Below are positions 27,437-36,443 of a stretch of 64,000 bases of DNA, piece by piece. The translations under genes were made by a program, and so were the position numbers. The stretch comes from an uncultured Bartonella sp. Its GTDB lineage: Bacteria; Pseudomonadota; Alphaproteobacteria; Rhizobiales; Rhizobiaceae. The stretch covers positions 1 to 64,000 of the forward strand of contig CALYQL010000001.1 of assembly GCA_945285915.1 (NCBI GenBank), in the 5' to 3' direction. The notes under the pieces were generated by a model, which saw only the letters and a list, made by a program, of their open reading frames with translations, did not search any database and had not been told where the DNA came from. How positions within the stretch are numbered: position 1 is the stretch's first letter; each line of letters opens with the position of its first letter.

Positions 27437-27832
27437 TTATGCCAAGCTGGTGTCTTTAATGATTTTAGCGGCAACATATTCTTCCAACATTGCGGCCATG
27501 TCTTTGCGTTGCTCGATATCTTTGGCTTGTTGCAATTTTTCATCAATGACATCGCAACGGCGTGATGATTGTAATAAAGTCTGTGTCTGATTGGCAATTT
27601 CATGGTCGAGCACCGCTTCATGACGTGCATTGCGTTCAAGGCGGCGTGATAGCAATGTGGGATCAAAAAAATCTGCTTGCGAACCATGTTCCATCAAGGA
27701 CATTAAAAAGTGGTCTTCTTCGTCTAATGATTGACGCAAGCTCCGCGAATTTTCCAGATTGGCTTCGTCGCGCATTTTGACCAATTTCTGCGCTTTCAGA
27801 AGCTTGCCAAACCTTTGAATATCGTTTGTCAT
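27437..27832 (-). CDS. FliJ-like coiled-coil protein
   Basis: This 131-residue charged helical protein follows fliR with a TAATG overlap. Two long helices are evident: about residues 8-45 (KLLKAQKLVKMRDEANLENSRSLRQ) and about residues 60-125 (LERNARHEAVLDHEIANQTQTLLQSSRRCDVIDEKLQQAKDIE). Length and antiparallel coiled-coil character match FliJ, the stalk protein of the FliI ATPase ring. Primary sequence is not decisive, so it could be another small export chaperone. Confidence 0.5.
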   Translation of the reverse strand: MTNDIQRFGKLLKAQKLVKMRDEANLENSRSLRQSLDEEDHFLMSLMEHGSQADFFDPTLLSRRLERNARHEAVLDHEIANQTQTLLQSSRRCDVIDEKLQQAKDIEQRKDMAAMLEEYVAAKIIKDTSLA

Positions 27833-28599
27833 TATGGCCCCCTATTCAACCAGGTTGATAGTTCCGACGTTAAAAAGGTTAGAATTTCTGGCATCAAATA
27901 ATATAACAATAACAAGCCCCCCAGCATGACAAAGGGCATCGAGATGAAATAGACGGGAATACTAGGGGTTAATTTGTTAATCAAACCAACTGATATATTG
28001 ACCAGAATTGCATAGATAATAAATGGGCTTGCTATCCGCAGTGTAGTTAAAAAACTTTGTGAAAGTGCATCTCTATAATCAATAAGCGCGGATTGCGGCT
28101 TTGGTGTTAAAGACACAGGTATAATTTGGTAAGATGTCAGCAAGCCTTTTATGACAACCATATGAAGATCACTTGCAAAAAACAGCATTAACATCCCTAA
28201 AGTTATAAAATTGGCAACTTGGGATTCTGGCATTGATTCAATGACGCTATTGCCGGGTTGACCGGAATATCCAGCAGACATACCGATAATATTTGCCATA
28301 AATTGAACCGCCCACATATAAGCATGCGCGATTACGCCAAATGTTGCTCCAACAAGCGATTCCGCAGCAATTCCGGCAAGCAAGGTGCCTAGTGTCGGAT
28401 TTTGAGTAATGTTGTGAAAATTGTCACCGATCAATGGCACTATAATGAGCGAAAACGCAATGGCCAAAAATAATCTCAGATTCATCGGAATGCGTGAACT
28501 TGAAAAGCCAGGAACCAGCATCAAGCAAGCCCCCACCCTCGCAAAAATCAACATGGTGACTACAACCAGTTGATCAAGGGGAAGCGAGGTGAACGACAT
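27832..28599 (-). CDS. fliR: Flagellar export gate protein FliR
   Basis: This 255-residue inner-membrane protein has about six membrane segments. FliR features include VVVTMLIFARVGACLMLVPGFSSSRIPMNLRLFLAIAFSLIIVPL, the GMSAGYSGQPGNS loop and the C-terminal NKLTPSIPVYFISMPFVMLGGLLLLYY. It forms the export gate with FliP (8916) and FliQ. It is encoded 12 nt after flhA. Confidence 0.95.
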   Translation of the reverse strand: MSFTSLPLDQLVVVTMLIFARVGACLMLVPGFSSSRIPMNLRLFLAIAFSLIIVPLIGDNFHNITQNPTLGTLLAGIAAESLVGATFGVIAHAYMWAVQFMANIIGMSAGYSGQPGNSVIESMPESQVANFITLGMLMLFFASDLHMVVIKGLLTSYQIIPVSLTPKPQSALIDYRDALSQSFLTTLRIASPFIIYAILVNISVGLINKLTPSIPVYFISMPFVMLGGLLLLYYLMPEILTFLTSELSTWLNRGP

Positions 28600-28611
28600 G
28601 ACCTAATCCTA

Positions 28612-30705
28612 TCAATCAGCTATGGTTCCCAAGGTTTTCACTTCAACGCCCCGTGCAATTTCGGCATGGGATAAAACTGGCAAGGTTGTAAACAACCGCT
28701 CGATAATCATTCTGACATAAGGGCGAGCTTCCGGTGAGGTAATCAAAACAAAGCGTTCGCCTTTTTCCATGTGTTTGCGAATGGAATTTGTTGCAGCCGT
28801 GCCGAATTTTTCCAGTTCACGCGGATCAATATCAAACTCGATGATTTCACCTTTGGCATCCCGTTTTAGTGCCTGATGGAAAACAAGATCCCAATGGCTT
28901 CCCAAGCGCAACACGTTTAAAACGCCGTTATCCGACAAATCGCCACATATTTGCTGCGACATACGCATACGAACGTGTTCGACAATAAGTTCTGCGCGCC
29001 GGACATGGGGCGCAATTTCCGCGATAGCTTCAAGAATAAGATCAAGATTGCGAATAGAAACACGTTCTGCAAGCAACAATTTCAATACCGATTGCAAACC
29101 AGAATAGGATAAATGTGCCGGACAGATTTCCTCCAGAAGTTTGCGATATTCTGGCCCCAAGCGTTCCAAAAGTATGCGCATATCCTTATAGGAAAGCAAT
29201 TGCGCCAAATTATTGCGCAAAACTTCACTCAAATGCGTCAGCAATACTGACAGATTATCCACCGCAAGATACCCATCGCGCATAAGTTCTGGACGAAAGG
29301 TTTCGGACGTTGCAAAAGCACGCATGCCAAAGGCTGGTTCACGCACTTCTTCTCCCGGCAAATTGGGAACAGGTTTGTCGCCCAACATAACCAATACGTC
29401 ACCAATGCGCATTTCATATGATGCAACCGTAGTGCCATGCAATTTTATCCGATAACTTTTGGCCGGTGTATCATAATCATCAGAAACCTGAATTTCAGGA
29501 ATAACAAAGCCATATTCCTGCGCAAACTTGCGGCGCATTTTGGCAACACGATTTGCCAATTCGGCCTGATGCGGAAGTAGACGCGTTGATAATTGTTTGC
29601 CTAAACTCAATTCAATCTGTGGTGTTTCCAGTGATGCTTTGACAGATTGGCTCTCTTCCCTTCTTGCGATTTGATCGGCTTGCGCCTGCAATGCCTGCTG
29701 TTCGGCGGCTTCCCTTTGCAAACGACGCGGTATTGAAAAACCGATACCAGCCAACATTGCCGCCAATGTTAAAAATGGAAAAGCGGGCAAACCAGGCATG
29801 AGCCCCAAAATTGCCAATAAAATAGCGGCCACAAATAATGCTTTTGGGTAGCCTCCCAACTGTCCAAAAACCGCTTTTTCGGTTGAACCGCGTGTTCCAC
29901 CTTTGGAAACGAGCAATCCAGCAGCCAGCGACACAATAAGAGCAGGAATTTGGGTGACCAGACCATCACCAACCGACAGTTTGGTGAAAACATCGGCTGC
30001 TTGCGAAATATCCATGCCGTGGCGTGTAACGCCAATAACAATACCGCCAAAAATATTGACAGCGGTAATAATAAGACCAGCAATAGCGTCGCCACGAACA
30101 AACTTGGATGCACCATCCATGGAACCGAAAAAAGAGCTTTCCTCTTCAAGCTCACGACGACGGTTTTGCGCCTGTTTTTCATCAATCAAACCGGAAGACA
30201 AATCGGCATCAATAGCCATTTGCTTACCCGGGATAGCGTCGAGGGTAAATCGAGCCCCTACTTCTGCAATACGTGTTGCGCCCTTTGTAATAACCAGAAA
30301 GTTGACGATAATGAGAATGGCGAAAACAACAAGACCAATGACAAAATCCCCGCCCATCACAAATTGTGAAAACCCGTGAATAACGTGCCCCGCAGCCGTA
30401 TATCCCTCATCTCCATGGGTAAGGATAACGCGTGTTGTTGCAATGTTAAGAGACAGCCGAAGCATGGTTGCGATAAGTAGGACCGTAGGAAACGCGGAAA
30501 AATCAAGCGGCCGCTGGATCCATAATGCAACCATGAGAATGAGAACAGAAAAAGCAATCGAAAATGATAAGCCCAAATCCAAGATAAATGATGGAACGGG
30601 CAGAAATAAAACTGTTAAAATGACAACAATGCCAGCAGCAAATCCCACATCGCTGCCAGAGAACTTGTTACTTTTATCGGTAGAATTCACCGCGCTTTGC
30701 TGCAC
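28612..30705 (-). CDS. flhA: Flagellar export apparatus protein FlhA
   Basis: This 697-residue inner-membrane protein has eight N-terminal membrane helices (to about residue 330). The conserved FHIPEP-type region is visible as [27 protein letters not shown] and [51 protein letters not shown] large cytoplasmic domain ends in [29 protein letters not shown]. The start is GTG at 30705 (MQQSAVN) with AGGGAAA upstream. It heads the flhA-fliR-FliJ-like-flgJ-FlgN-like operon. fliQ, usually next to it in rhizobia, is missing upstream. Confidence 0.97.
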   Translation of the reverse strand: MQQSAVNSTDKSNKFSGSDVGFAAGIVVILTVLFLPVPSFILDLGLSFSIAFSVLILMVALWIQRPLDFSAFPTVLLIATMLRLSLNIATTRVILTHGDEGYTAAGHVIHGFSQFVMGGDFVIGLVVFAILIIVNFLVITKGATRIAEVGARFTLDAIPGKQMAIDADLSSGLIDEKQAQNRRRELEEESSFFGSMDGASKFVRGDAIAGLIITAVNIFGGIVIGVTRHGMDISQAADVFTKLSVGDGLVTQIPALIVSLAAGLLVSKGGTRGSTEKAVFGQLGGYPKALFVAAILLAILGLMPGLPAFPFLTLAAMLAGIGFSIPRRLQREAAEQQALQAQADQIARREESQSVKASLETPQIELSLGKQLSTRLLPHQAELANRVAKMRRKFAQEYGFVIPEIQVSDDYDTPAKSYRIKLHGTTVASYEMRIGDVLVMLGDKPVPNLPGEEVREPAFGMRAFATSETFRPELMRDGYLAVDNLSVLLTHLSEVLRNNLAQLLSYKDMRILLERLGPEYRKLLEEICPAHLSYSGLQSVLKLLLAERVSIRNLDLILEAIAEIAPHVRRAELIVEHVRMRMSQQICGDLSDNGVLNVLRLGSHWDLVFHQALKRDAKGEIIEFDIDPRELEKFGTAATNSIRKHMEKGERFVLITSPEARPYVRMIIERLFTTLPVLSHAEIARGVEVKTLGTIAD

Positions 30706-31051
30706 GTGTTTTTCCCTCTATCTGTCAAATAGCGTAATGGCTACTCCATCACACAACTGATTTTATTTTTATGAAAATAAAAAATGAACCTTGCGCGAAC
30801 ATGGCGCGTTAAAGACAGTGTGAAAGGTAAAATTTATAAAAAAATAACCAAAATGGCATAAACAAGGTGATGTTTTATCTAACAATTATTTTGTTTGATC
30901 CAAAAATTCTGGCAAAAACGTTAGAAAACAGGCACTTTTCCAAAAAATTAAAAAAATGTCACGGAACTTTTCACAATTGCCAGAATTGTAACACATTGTT
31001 ATATTACGTGTTGTAACATAGCGTGATAGACAAAACATTCGAGGTGATGAA
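30706..31051. promoter_or_regulatory. AT-rich divergent spacer between flhA and a 30-aa ORF
   Basis: This 346-nt spacer has no longer gene. Two direct copies of TTGTAACA[C/T]A occur at 30987-30996 and 31011-31020, start to start 24 bp. An inverted TAACA-CAT-TGTTA element overlaps the first. They lie 31-65 nt before the small ORF, so they could be an operator. No promoter was assigned with confidence. Confidence 0.35.
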
Positions 31052-31144
31052 ATGACTGATATGATGAAAACCGCCGTATTTTACTCGATGATGATTGTTA
31101 GCATGAATGTTGCAATCGCATTTGCTGTTGTAGGAATGAACTAA
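31052..31144 (+). CDS. Predicted 30-residue membrane miniprotein
   Basis: The frame encodes MTDMMKTAVFYSMMIVSMNV followed by AIAFAVVGMN: a short cytoplasmic start and one hydrophobic helix. GAGGTGAT lies 4 nt before the ATG, a strong ribosome-binding site. A 9-bp hairpin follows at 31164. There are no coding neighbours on this strand. Single-helix miniproteins of this size are commonly missed. Function is unknown; translation is inferred from the ribosome-binding site and the hydrophobic pattern only. Confidence 0.5.
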   Translation: MTDMMKTAVFYSMMIVSMNVAIAFAVVGMN

Positions 31145-31163
31145 GGCAAATCGTTTTTGGCCG

Positions 31164-31185
31164 GATAAGGCTAGAAAGCCTTATC
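31164..31185. terminator. Stem-loop after the 30-aa ORF
   Basis: GATAAGGCT (31164-31172) and AGCCTTATC (31177-31185) form a perfect 9-bp stem with a 4-nt AGAA loop. No T-run follows on either strand. It could be a weak terminator between the small ORF and convergent fdhD, or an mRNA-stabilising 3' hairpin. Confidence 0.5.
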
Positions 31186-31223
31186 ATGCTGGTGAATTGC
31201 ATTTATTGCAAATGCATGAGCTT

Positions 31224-32096
31224 TTATGCTGTGGCGTTAAGTATCCGTTGTGCGCCACAATAGATTTCAAAATCCTGATCACGCACCCGACCAATCAATG
31301 TCATATTTGATTGTTCGCCAATTCTGATGGCTTCTGCAGTTGCTGCAGAAACAGCAGCCAAACTGGAAACACCCAACATTGCTGCTTTTTGAACCATTTC
31401 CATAGACAATCTGCTTGTTACGACAATCAAACCATCTGTGACATTGATATGATTGCGAAATAAATGCCCGCATAATTTATCAAGTGCGTTATGTCTACCA
31501 ACATCTTCCCTAATAAACTGAACGCCAGCTTCCTTGGTATAAAATGCTGCGGCATGAGCAGAACGGGTTAAATTGTTTAACGTCTGCATCTGACAAATGA
31601 CACGTGCAGCTTCACAGACATCTGCATTGCTAAAAGTCACATCAGATTGCACACGTGGAATGTCTCGCATAGCCGCATCAATGGATTCTATTCCACATAA
31701 GCCACAACCAACAGGTCCTGCCATATTCCGTCTGCGTTTGCGAAATGCGTCCCGCCGGTCAACATTAAGTGAGATTTGAATATCAATACCGCGTGGCACA
31801 TTGACGATACCAATCCGCTCGATTTCCTCTGGGCTATTGATAAGACCTTCTGTCAGACTAAAACCAAAAGCAAAATCTTCCAAATCATCAGGCGAAGCCA
31901 TTAATACCGCTTGTGTCGTGCCATCATAGGAAAGCGCAATTGGCACTTCTTCGGCAACCAATTTAGTTTTTTCGCTTAAGCTTCCTTTGGTCAATGATAG
32001 AATTGGAAAGTTTGTCAGACTTGGCTTGAAATCAATTTCATCATCGCTTTTTTCAATGGAATATTCCCCGTTATCCATTTTCGCTTTTTTATTCAT
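31224..32096 (-). CDS. fdhD: Formate dehydrogenase accessory sulfurtransferase FdhD
   Basis: This 290-residue cytoplasmic protein transfers sulfur from IscS to the Mo-bis-MGD cofactor of formate dehydrogenase. The active CGLC pair is present at Cys131 and Cys134 in GPVGCGLCGIES. FIREDVGRHNALDKLCG and VTSRLSMEMVQKAAMLGVSSLAAVSA follow, both family hallmarks. The N-terminal 30 residues are a charged extension. No formate dehydrogenase structural gene is in the window, so its client is encoded elsewhere. Confidence 0.93.
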   Translation of the reverse strand: MNKKAKMDNGEYSIEKSDDEIDFKPSLTNFPILSLTKGSLSEKTKLVAEEVPIALSYDGTTQAVLMASPDDLEDFAFGFSLTEGLINSPEEIERIGIVNVPRGIDIQISLNVDRRDAFRKRRRNMAGPVGCGLCGIESIDAAMRDIPRVQSDVTFSNADVCEAARVICQMQTLNNLTRSAHAAAFYTKEAGVQFIREDVGRHNALDKLCGHLFRNHINVTDGLIVVTSRLSMEMVQKAAMLGVSSLAAVSAATAEAIRIGEQSNMTLIGRVRDQDFEIYCGAQRILNATA

Positions 32097-32270
32097 ATCA
32101 GACCAAATATCCCGTCGAATCTATTCGACTGTTCTTATAAATCGGATTTATTAATCGGCAAATGCATTGTTTCACAACAATAGAAACAAATATTTGTGTG
32201 CTTGCCACCTCTCTTGCAATCAGATACTTTTATACTTAGCAAAAGAATGAATAGGGTGGAATGGATTTCT

Positions 32271-32603
32271 ATGAATTTACGTGAAATTGATAACCAAGTT
32301 TTTGTCTGTGGACAGATCACGGAAGACTTGGTTGAGGAGCTAGCTCATCAAGGTTTTAAAACCATTATCTGCAATAGGCCGGATGATGAGGAGTTTAACC
32401 AGCCACTTTTTGCCTCCATTGCACAAAAAGCGAAAAGTCTTGGAATGAGCGCGTTTTTTATACCCGTCACGCCACCCAATATTGAGAATGAAAGCATCGA
32501 TGCCATGAAAGAGGCATTAGACCACTGCGAATTTCCAGTTCTTGCCTATTGCAAATCAGGTGGCAGAGCCGCCACCCTATATGGTCTTGCTAAAAACAAA
32601 TAA
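32271..32603 (+). CDS. TIGR01244/DUF442-type phosphatase-like protein
   Basis: This 110-residue protein starts MNLREIDNQVFVCGQITEDLVEELAHQGFKTIICNRPDDEE. It carries a phosphatase/sulfurtransferase loop CKSGGRA (Cys-x4-Arg) near the C-terminus, as in the small DUF442 family. That family also occurs fused to beta-lactamase-like persulfide dioxygenases (Blh). A stand-alone role in sulfide or persulfide handling is possible but unproven. I chose ATG 32271; in-frame ATGs at 32247 and 32196 would add residues outside the family core. Confidence 0.8.
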   Translation: MNLREIDNQVFVCGQITEDLVEELAHQGFKTIICNRPDDEEFNQPLFASIAQKAKSLGMSAFFIPVTPPNIENESIDAMKEALDHCEFPVLAYCKSGGRAATLYGLAKNK

Positions 32604-32606
32604 CAT

Positions 32607-32765
32607 TTTGCTATTCGTAAATGGTGCTCATCGTTCTCATTGGTGTTCACCATTTACATTGATATCCGTCATTCACACTAACGTTCGTCATTCTCTCTAG
32701 TGTTCTTCATTCACAATGGTGAATGATGCTTAAATTGAATGACGTTCAGCGAGAATGACGCTCGA
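32607..32765. repeat. Cluster of GTCATTC/GAATGAC direct and inverted repeats
   Basis: This spacer holds repeated variants of CGTCATTC and its complement. CGTCATTCTC (32686-32695) is exactly inverted at 32751-32760. Between them TCATTCAC-AATG-GTGAATGA (32707-32726) forms an 8-bp hairpin. Further related copies occur at 32667-32674 and 32737-32744. Transcribed from either side it would fold into a branched structure. No T-run follows. Confidence 0.6.
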
Positions 32766-32768
32766 TTG

Positions 32769-33125
32769 CTATGCGTGGCGATGGTGATTGTTAGGATTAC
32801 GATACAAGCTCATATAATGTATTGCATCAATTGCAGCACCACACAAAGTCATGAGAATACCAACTGTCATCGTTGCCCATGATAAATTGACGAGAAATTC
32901 ATTTGTTATCACACGGCTGATCGTAATCGCCAAAGAAAGAGCGCCAACGCCAGTGATAAGAGATGAAACGTGCCAATACGGTGTCCACAATGAATGCGAT
33001 AGCGCTTTCCATAGAGAAAAGCCCAAAGACATATTAACAACTACAACGACCAACCCAGCGATAAGAAGTTGAGACGGTTGCCAAGTTACTAGACTGTCCA
33101 TATTTTGCATTTCATTACTCTCCAC
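32769..33125 (-). CDS. Small membrane protein of unknown function
   Basis: This 118-residue protein has three probable membrane helices: LLIAGLVVVVVNMSLGFSLW, VSSLITGVGALSLAITISRVI and LSWATMTVGILMTLCGAAIDAI. It ends in a His/Asn-rich tail (NPNNHHRHA). I do not recognise a family. It is monocistronic with repeats immediately downstream. An ATG at 33110 (MQNMDSL) is an alternative start. Confidence 0.65.
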   Translation of the reverse strand: MESNEMQNMDSLVTWQPSQLLIAGLVVVVVNMSLGFSLWKALSHSLWTPYWHVSSLITGVGALSLAITISRVITNEFLVNLSWATMTVGILMTLCGAAIDAIHYMSLYRNPNNHHRHA

Positions 33126-33279
33126 TATTTACGATACTCGCCGCTATTTGTAATTTTAATATGGAGAAAAAATGCAGCGATATGAAGATCCATTTGTTAA
33201 TAAATCATTCACTTTTTTTAACAAAATGTATTAAAAACATATCCTTATAAAAATCAGATAGCTTTGATAGCATAAAATA

Positions 33280-33310
33280 AAGGCTCTGAAACGCTATGTC
33301 CCAGAGCCTT
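33280..33310 (-). terminator. Intrinsic terminator after the FMN reductase gene
   Basis: AAGGCTCTG (33280-33288) and CAGAGCCTT (33302-33310) form a 9-bp stem. On the minus strand it is followed by TATTTTAT. It lies 25 nt past the stop codon at 33335. Confidence 0.8.
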
Positions 33311-33334
33311 ATAGCAATGAATGATCTATCAAAT

Positions 33335-33895
33335 TTATTTAAGAAGTTGACGAACCCACTTATCAAAAGACTGCATAATGGATGTAAAGAATGCTTTGGC
33401 ATTATCATTCGTTGGTTGGCCGTCATCTGTTAATAGATTCTGGATTTGTCCGATATAGGCCTCTGGTTGTTGCATGGTCGGGACATCATTAAATACCAAT
33501 GCCTGACGCAGCTGATGATTTGCACCAAATCCGCCGATAGCACCTTGTGAAATTGAAATAACAGCACCAGGTTTTCCATTCCATACGCCTTGTCCATAAG
33601 GACGCGAGCCAACATCAATTGCATTTTTCAAAACTGCAGGAATTGAGCGATTATATTCAGGGGTTATAAAAATAACGGCATCAACTTTCTTGAGCTCTTC
33701 GCGAAAGCGCGTCCATGCAGCAGGTGGATTGGATGTCTCCAGATCCTCATTATAAAGTGGAAGATCGCCAATCTCGACGAAATCAAGTTTAAAATCGCTT
33801 GGAGCTAAACTGGCAAATGCCTTGCCGAGTTTGCGGCTATAAGATTCCTTGCGTAAACTGCCGATTAAAATAGCTACATTAAACGTTCTGCTCAT
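33335..33895 (-). CDS. NADPH-dependent FMN reductase family protein
   Basis: This 186-residue flavodoxin-fold oxidoreductase carries ILIGSLRKESYSRKLGKAFA (phosphate-binding loop). DAVIFITPEYNRSIPAVLKNAIDVGSRPYG follows, then KPGAVISISQGAIGGFGANHQLRQAL, the signature of the SsuE/ChrR/AzoR-like NAD(P)H:FMN or quinone reductase family. It probably reduces FMN or quinones with NADPH in the cytoplasm; the true substrate cannot be told from sequence. AGGGAAT precedes the ATG. It is monocistronic with its own terminator. Confidence 0.9.
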   Translation of the reverse strand: MSRTFNVAILIGSLRKESYSRKLGKAFASLAPSDFKLDFVEIGDLPLYNEDLETSNPPAAWTRFREELKKVDAVIFITPEYNRSIPAVLKNAIDVGSRPYGQGVWNGKPGAVISISQGAIGGFGANHQLRQALVFNDVPTMQQPEAYIGQIQNLLTDDGQPTNDNAKAFFTSIMQSFDKWVRQLLK

Positions 33896-34127
33896 TTTTA
33901 TTCCCTTTAAGTGAATACTTGGATGTATAGTTTAATTAAAGTATTTTCGTCGCTTTTCAAAACATTGAAAATATGACGAACTGTTCGTTATTTTTTGACA
34001 ATAAAATTAGTATTTTCTTCACTATAAATCTTAAAGCGCCTGAAATAATCATGCCTTAAGCATTTGCCGCAGACATATCAAAGTCCAAATAGCTGGATTT
34101 TTGTAATAGATTTCGAGGTAATTATAA

Positions 34128-34334
34128 ATGCTAAAGCGTGGTTCAGACGCTCTTGAATTATCAACCCATACACGCCGATCGCATTTTGTTTACAGTGTTT
34201 TGGAATATATACTGGTTATTGCCATTACTCTGTTCGCCATTATTGCCACTTCAACGATATTTATCGATGAATTTGCCAAGATCGTTAATAGAGCAGAGAC
34301 AATGCCAAATATTAGCTCGTCACTAATCGACTAA
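34128..34334 (+). CDS. Small single-pass membrane protein
   Basis: This 68-residue protein has a basic N-terminus (residues 1-20), one membrane helix at about residues 24-46 (SVLEYILVIAITLFAIIATSTIF) and a polar tail. GAGGTAA lies 9 nt before the ATG. No family is recognised. It is convergent with the MipA/OmpV gene and has its own upstream spacer. Confidence 0.65.
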   Translation: MLKRGSDALELSTHTRRSHFVYSVLEYILVIAITLFAIIATSTIFIDEFAKIVNRAETMPNISSSLID

Positions 34335-34398
34335 ATATCAATCGCATTTTCAAAAAATCAAATGCCTATAAAGCTGATTTAGTATTTTCCCATTTGTA

Positions 34399-35307
34399 TT
34401 ACCGAATGGAAAAGTCAAAGCGATACGTTGCCGAAACACCAACTGTAAACTGGTTCTTATCACCGCGTTGATCAACAAGGGAAGAATCACCTGCAACATC
34501 AACAAGGCGTTTATACTCACCAAACAAGCTTGTTGTAACCTTCGGTGTGGTCTTCCATGTAACAGCACCGCCCAGCCCCACAGATCCCCAACCATCATCA
34601 GCGTGGTATTCTCTTAAACCAGAGCGAAGCGATTCCTTCGCATTAACGCCATAATAATTCTTGAAATAATCCTTGGTTGCATAAAACGCACGAGGACCGC
34701 CAGATAACCGCACTGTATCGGTTATATTGGTGTATGCATCAACGGCTAAATCTGCCGTCACACCATCATGGCTACGAAAACCTTGGCGTAATTCACCTCT
34801 AAGACGCAACCAATCTGTTGGATAAAGTTCGGCAAAACCACCAGCTTCACCGCCCCACTTAACCCTTTTCAATCCTTTCAGATCGCCAGACGTATCACTA
34901 TCACGACCAGTCAGTATTTTACCGACCAATCCCATACGAATTAATTGACGATCCAACAACGAGAAAGAAATATTGTCATTGCGTGATGTAAAACGCTCTA
35001 CCCGCCCTGCTTTACCGATTGATATCATCGGATCAACATTAATATCGTAGTTCTTATCACCCTCATATTTCGGCGCGGTATAAACCGAAGCACCAAGGGT
35101 TAATGACCAGTTGCCACTATAGAAATGTTTTTTCGTTGGTGTGGTGGATTGATAATTTTTATCATCGTAATAGCTCTGCTGTGCTGAAGCACTTGCAGCT
35201 TGACCTGTTTGATAATCATAAGGTTCTTGGGCGTTTGATTGATTGACAAGAAAATATGCGCTACCTACCAAACTCAAAGCTATGATTTTTTTTAAGTAAT
35301 GAGACAC
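34399..35307 (-). CDS. MipA/OmpV family outer-membrane protein
   Basis: This 302-residue beta-barrel protein has a signal peptide (SHYLKKIIALSLVGSAYFLVNQSNAQ). Alternating strands follow, with family marks WSLTLGASVYTAPKYEGDKNYDINVDPMISIG and GGPRAFYATKDYFKNYYGV. The C-terminal strand is FTVGVSATYRFDFSIR. MipA-type proteins scaffold murein synthases in E. coli; many homologues are simply porin-like. No ATG fits. The frame opens at TTG 35322, but GGGAG favours GTG at 35307 or TTG at 35310. Confidence 0.88.
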   Translation of the reverse strand: MSHYLKKIIALSLVGSAYFLVNQSNAQEPYDYQTGQAASASAQQSYYDDKNYQSTTPTKKHFYSGNWSLTLGASVYTAPKYEGDKNYDINVDPMISIGKAGRVERFTSRNDNISFSLLDRQLIRMGLVGKILTGRDSDTSGDLKGLKRVKWGGEAGGFAELYPTDWLRLRGELRQGFRSHDGVTADLAVDAYTNITDTVRLSGGPRAFYATKDYFKNYYGVNAKESLRSGLREYHADDGWGSVGLGGAVTWKTTPKVTTSLFGEYKRLVDVAGDSSLVDQRGDKNQFTVGVSATYRFDFSIR

Positions 35308-35453
35308 CAACAATACTCCCAAACTTGCTTCTATATTTTCAGCGCAATAGAAGCCTTAACCTTATGTTTTGCTTATTGGATGTTGTGAATACGAAGCAAC
35401 GTTTCCAGCCACCCAAACAAAGCCTAAAAGATCAAACTTAACCCTGTTTACTA

Positions 35454-36443
35454 TCACTTTTTGAACGTAAAATATTCATCAAGTGTAGACAGAGGATGAA
35501 CTGTTTCCAGAGTTTTCCTTGCCTTTTCTCTATCGCGGTTCATCTGGTCAATCAATGATTCAAGACCATCAAATTTTATTTCTTCACGCAAATAAGAATA
35601 AAATGAGACGGCTGCAATCTCTTCATATAAATTATCGTTAAAAGAGAATAAATATGTCTCTAAAAGTGGTACACCATTTCCTTCAACAGTTGGTCGCCTG
35701 CCAAAACTTGCAACCCCATTATAAAGCTCGCCATTTTTTCGCCTAAAGCGTACGGCATATATACCGAAAGCCAATTTAATTGTCGCTGGCAAGGCCATAT
35801 TTGCCGTTGGAAAACCAAGGGTGCGGCCAAGTTCAGCGCCATGAATTACTTCCGATGTTACGGTATAGCGATAGCCTAGCAATTTGGCTGCTTCTTCAAC
35901 ATTGCCAACAGACAAAAACTCACGTATCCGACTTGATGAAATTATTATGCCGTTTTCGTCACAAAATGGCGCAACTTGGATAACGTCAAAACCAGACTTT
36001 TCTCCTGCTTTTTTTAGATACTCCGGATTACCACTGCGTTTTTTACCAAAATGAAAATCGCTGCCAGTAAAAATTGCCGTTGCAGAAAAACCTTTTTGAA
36101 TGATTGTGTGAATGAAATCCTCTGCACTTAAGTTAGCAAACTCAGCATCAAACTCTTGTTCGACGACGGCATCAAACCCCATTAATTTAAAAATTTCTGA
36201 TTTTTCTGTAGCCGATGTCAATCTATCTACGGGTTGTTGCGGATTAAAAAAACTTCTTGGATGCGGCTCAAATGTATAAACTATGGCCGGTTTTCCTTTA
36301 TCTTTAGCAAAGTTTAATGCTTCTTGCAGCACAGCTTGATGTCCGCGATGCACACCATCAAAATTACCAATAGCAATGACCCCGCCGTGGTAATCTTCTG
36401 GCAATTCCATAAGATTTGATAAGCGCAAAAATTTATGTGTCAT
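35454..36443 (-). CDS. ribF: Bifunctional riboflavin kinase/FAD synthetase
   Basis: This 329-residue enzyme makes FMN and FAD from riboflavin. The N-terminal nucleotidyltransferase domain has AIGNFDGVHRGHQAVL and TGSDFHFGKKRSGN. The C-terminal flavokinase domain (from about residue 195) has GRTLGFPTANM, YGVASFGRRPTVEG-like text and the LLETYLF motif. ATG 36443 overlaps the stop of the upstream HAD gene (ATGA), so the longer frame to 36476 is rejected. The pairing of this HAD gene with ribF is a rhizobial synteny block. Confidence 0.95.
   Translation of the reverse strand: MTHKFLRLSNLMELPEDYHGGVIAIGNFDGVHRGHQAVLQEALNFAKDKGKPAIVYTFEPHPRSFFNPQQPVDRLTSATEKSEIFKLMGFDAVVEQEFDAEFANLSAEDFIHTIIQKGFSATAIFTGSDFHFGKKRSGNPEYLKKAGEKSGFDVIQVAPFCDENGIIISSSRIREFLSVGNVEEAAKLLGYRYTVTSEVIHGAELGRTLGFPTANMALPATIKLAFGIYAVRFRRKNGELYNGVASFGRRPTVEGNGVPLLETYLFSFNDNLYEEIAAVSFYSYLREEIKFDGLESLIDQMNRDREKARKTLETVHPLSTLDEYFTFKK

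Noticed and set aside
29903..30379. 158-codon plus-strand frame antisense to flhA
   Set aside because: It lies entirely within the conserved membrane region of flhA, with no ribosome-binding site and no family match.
30987..31020. TTGTAACA repeats as a proven flagellar regulator (FtcR/Rem) site
   Set aside because: An 8-mer this AT-rich is expected a few times by chance in 64 kb, and I do not know the regulator consensus. It is kept only as a weak observation.
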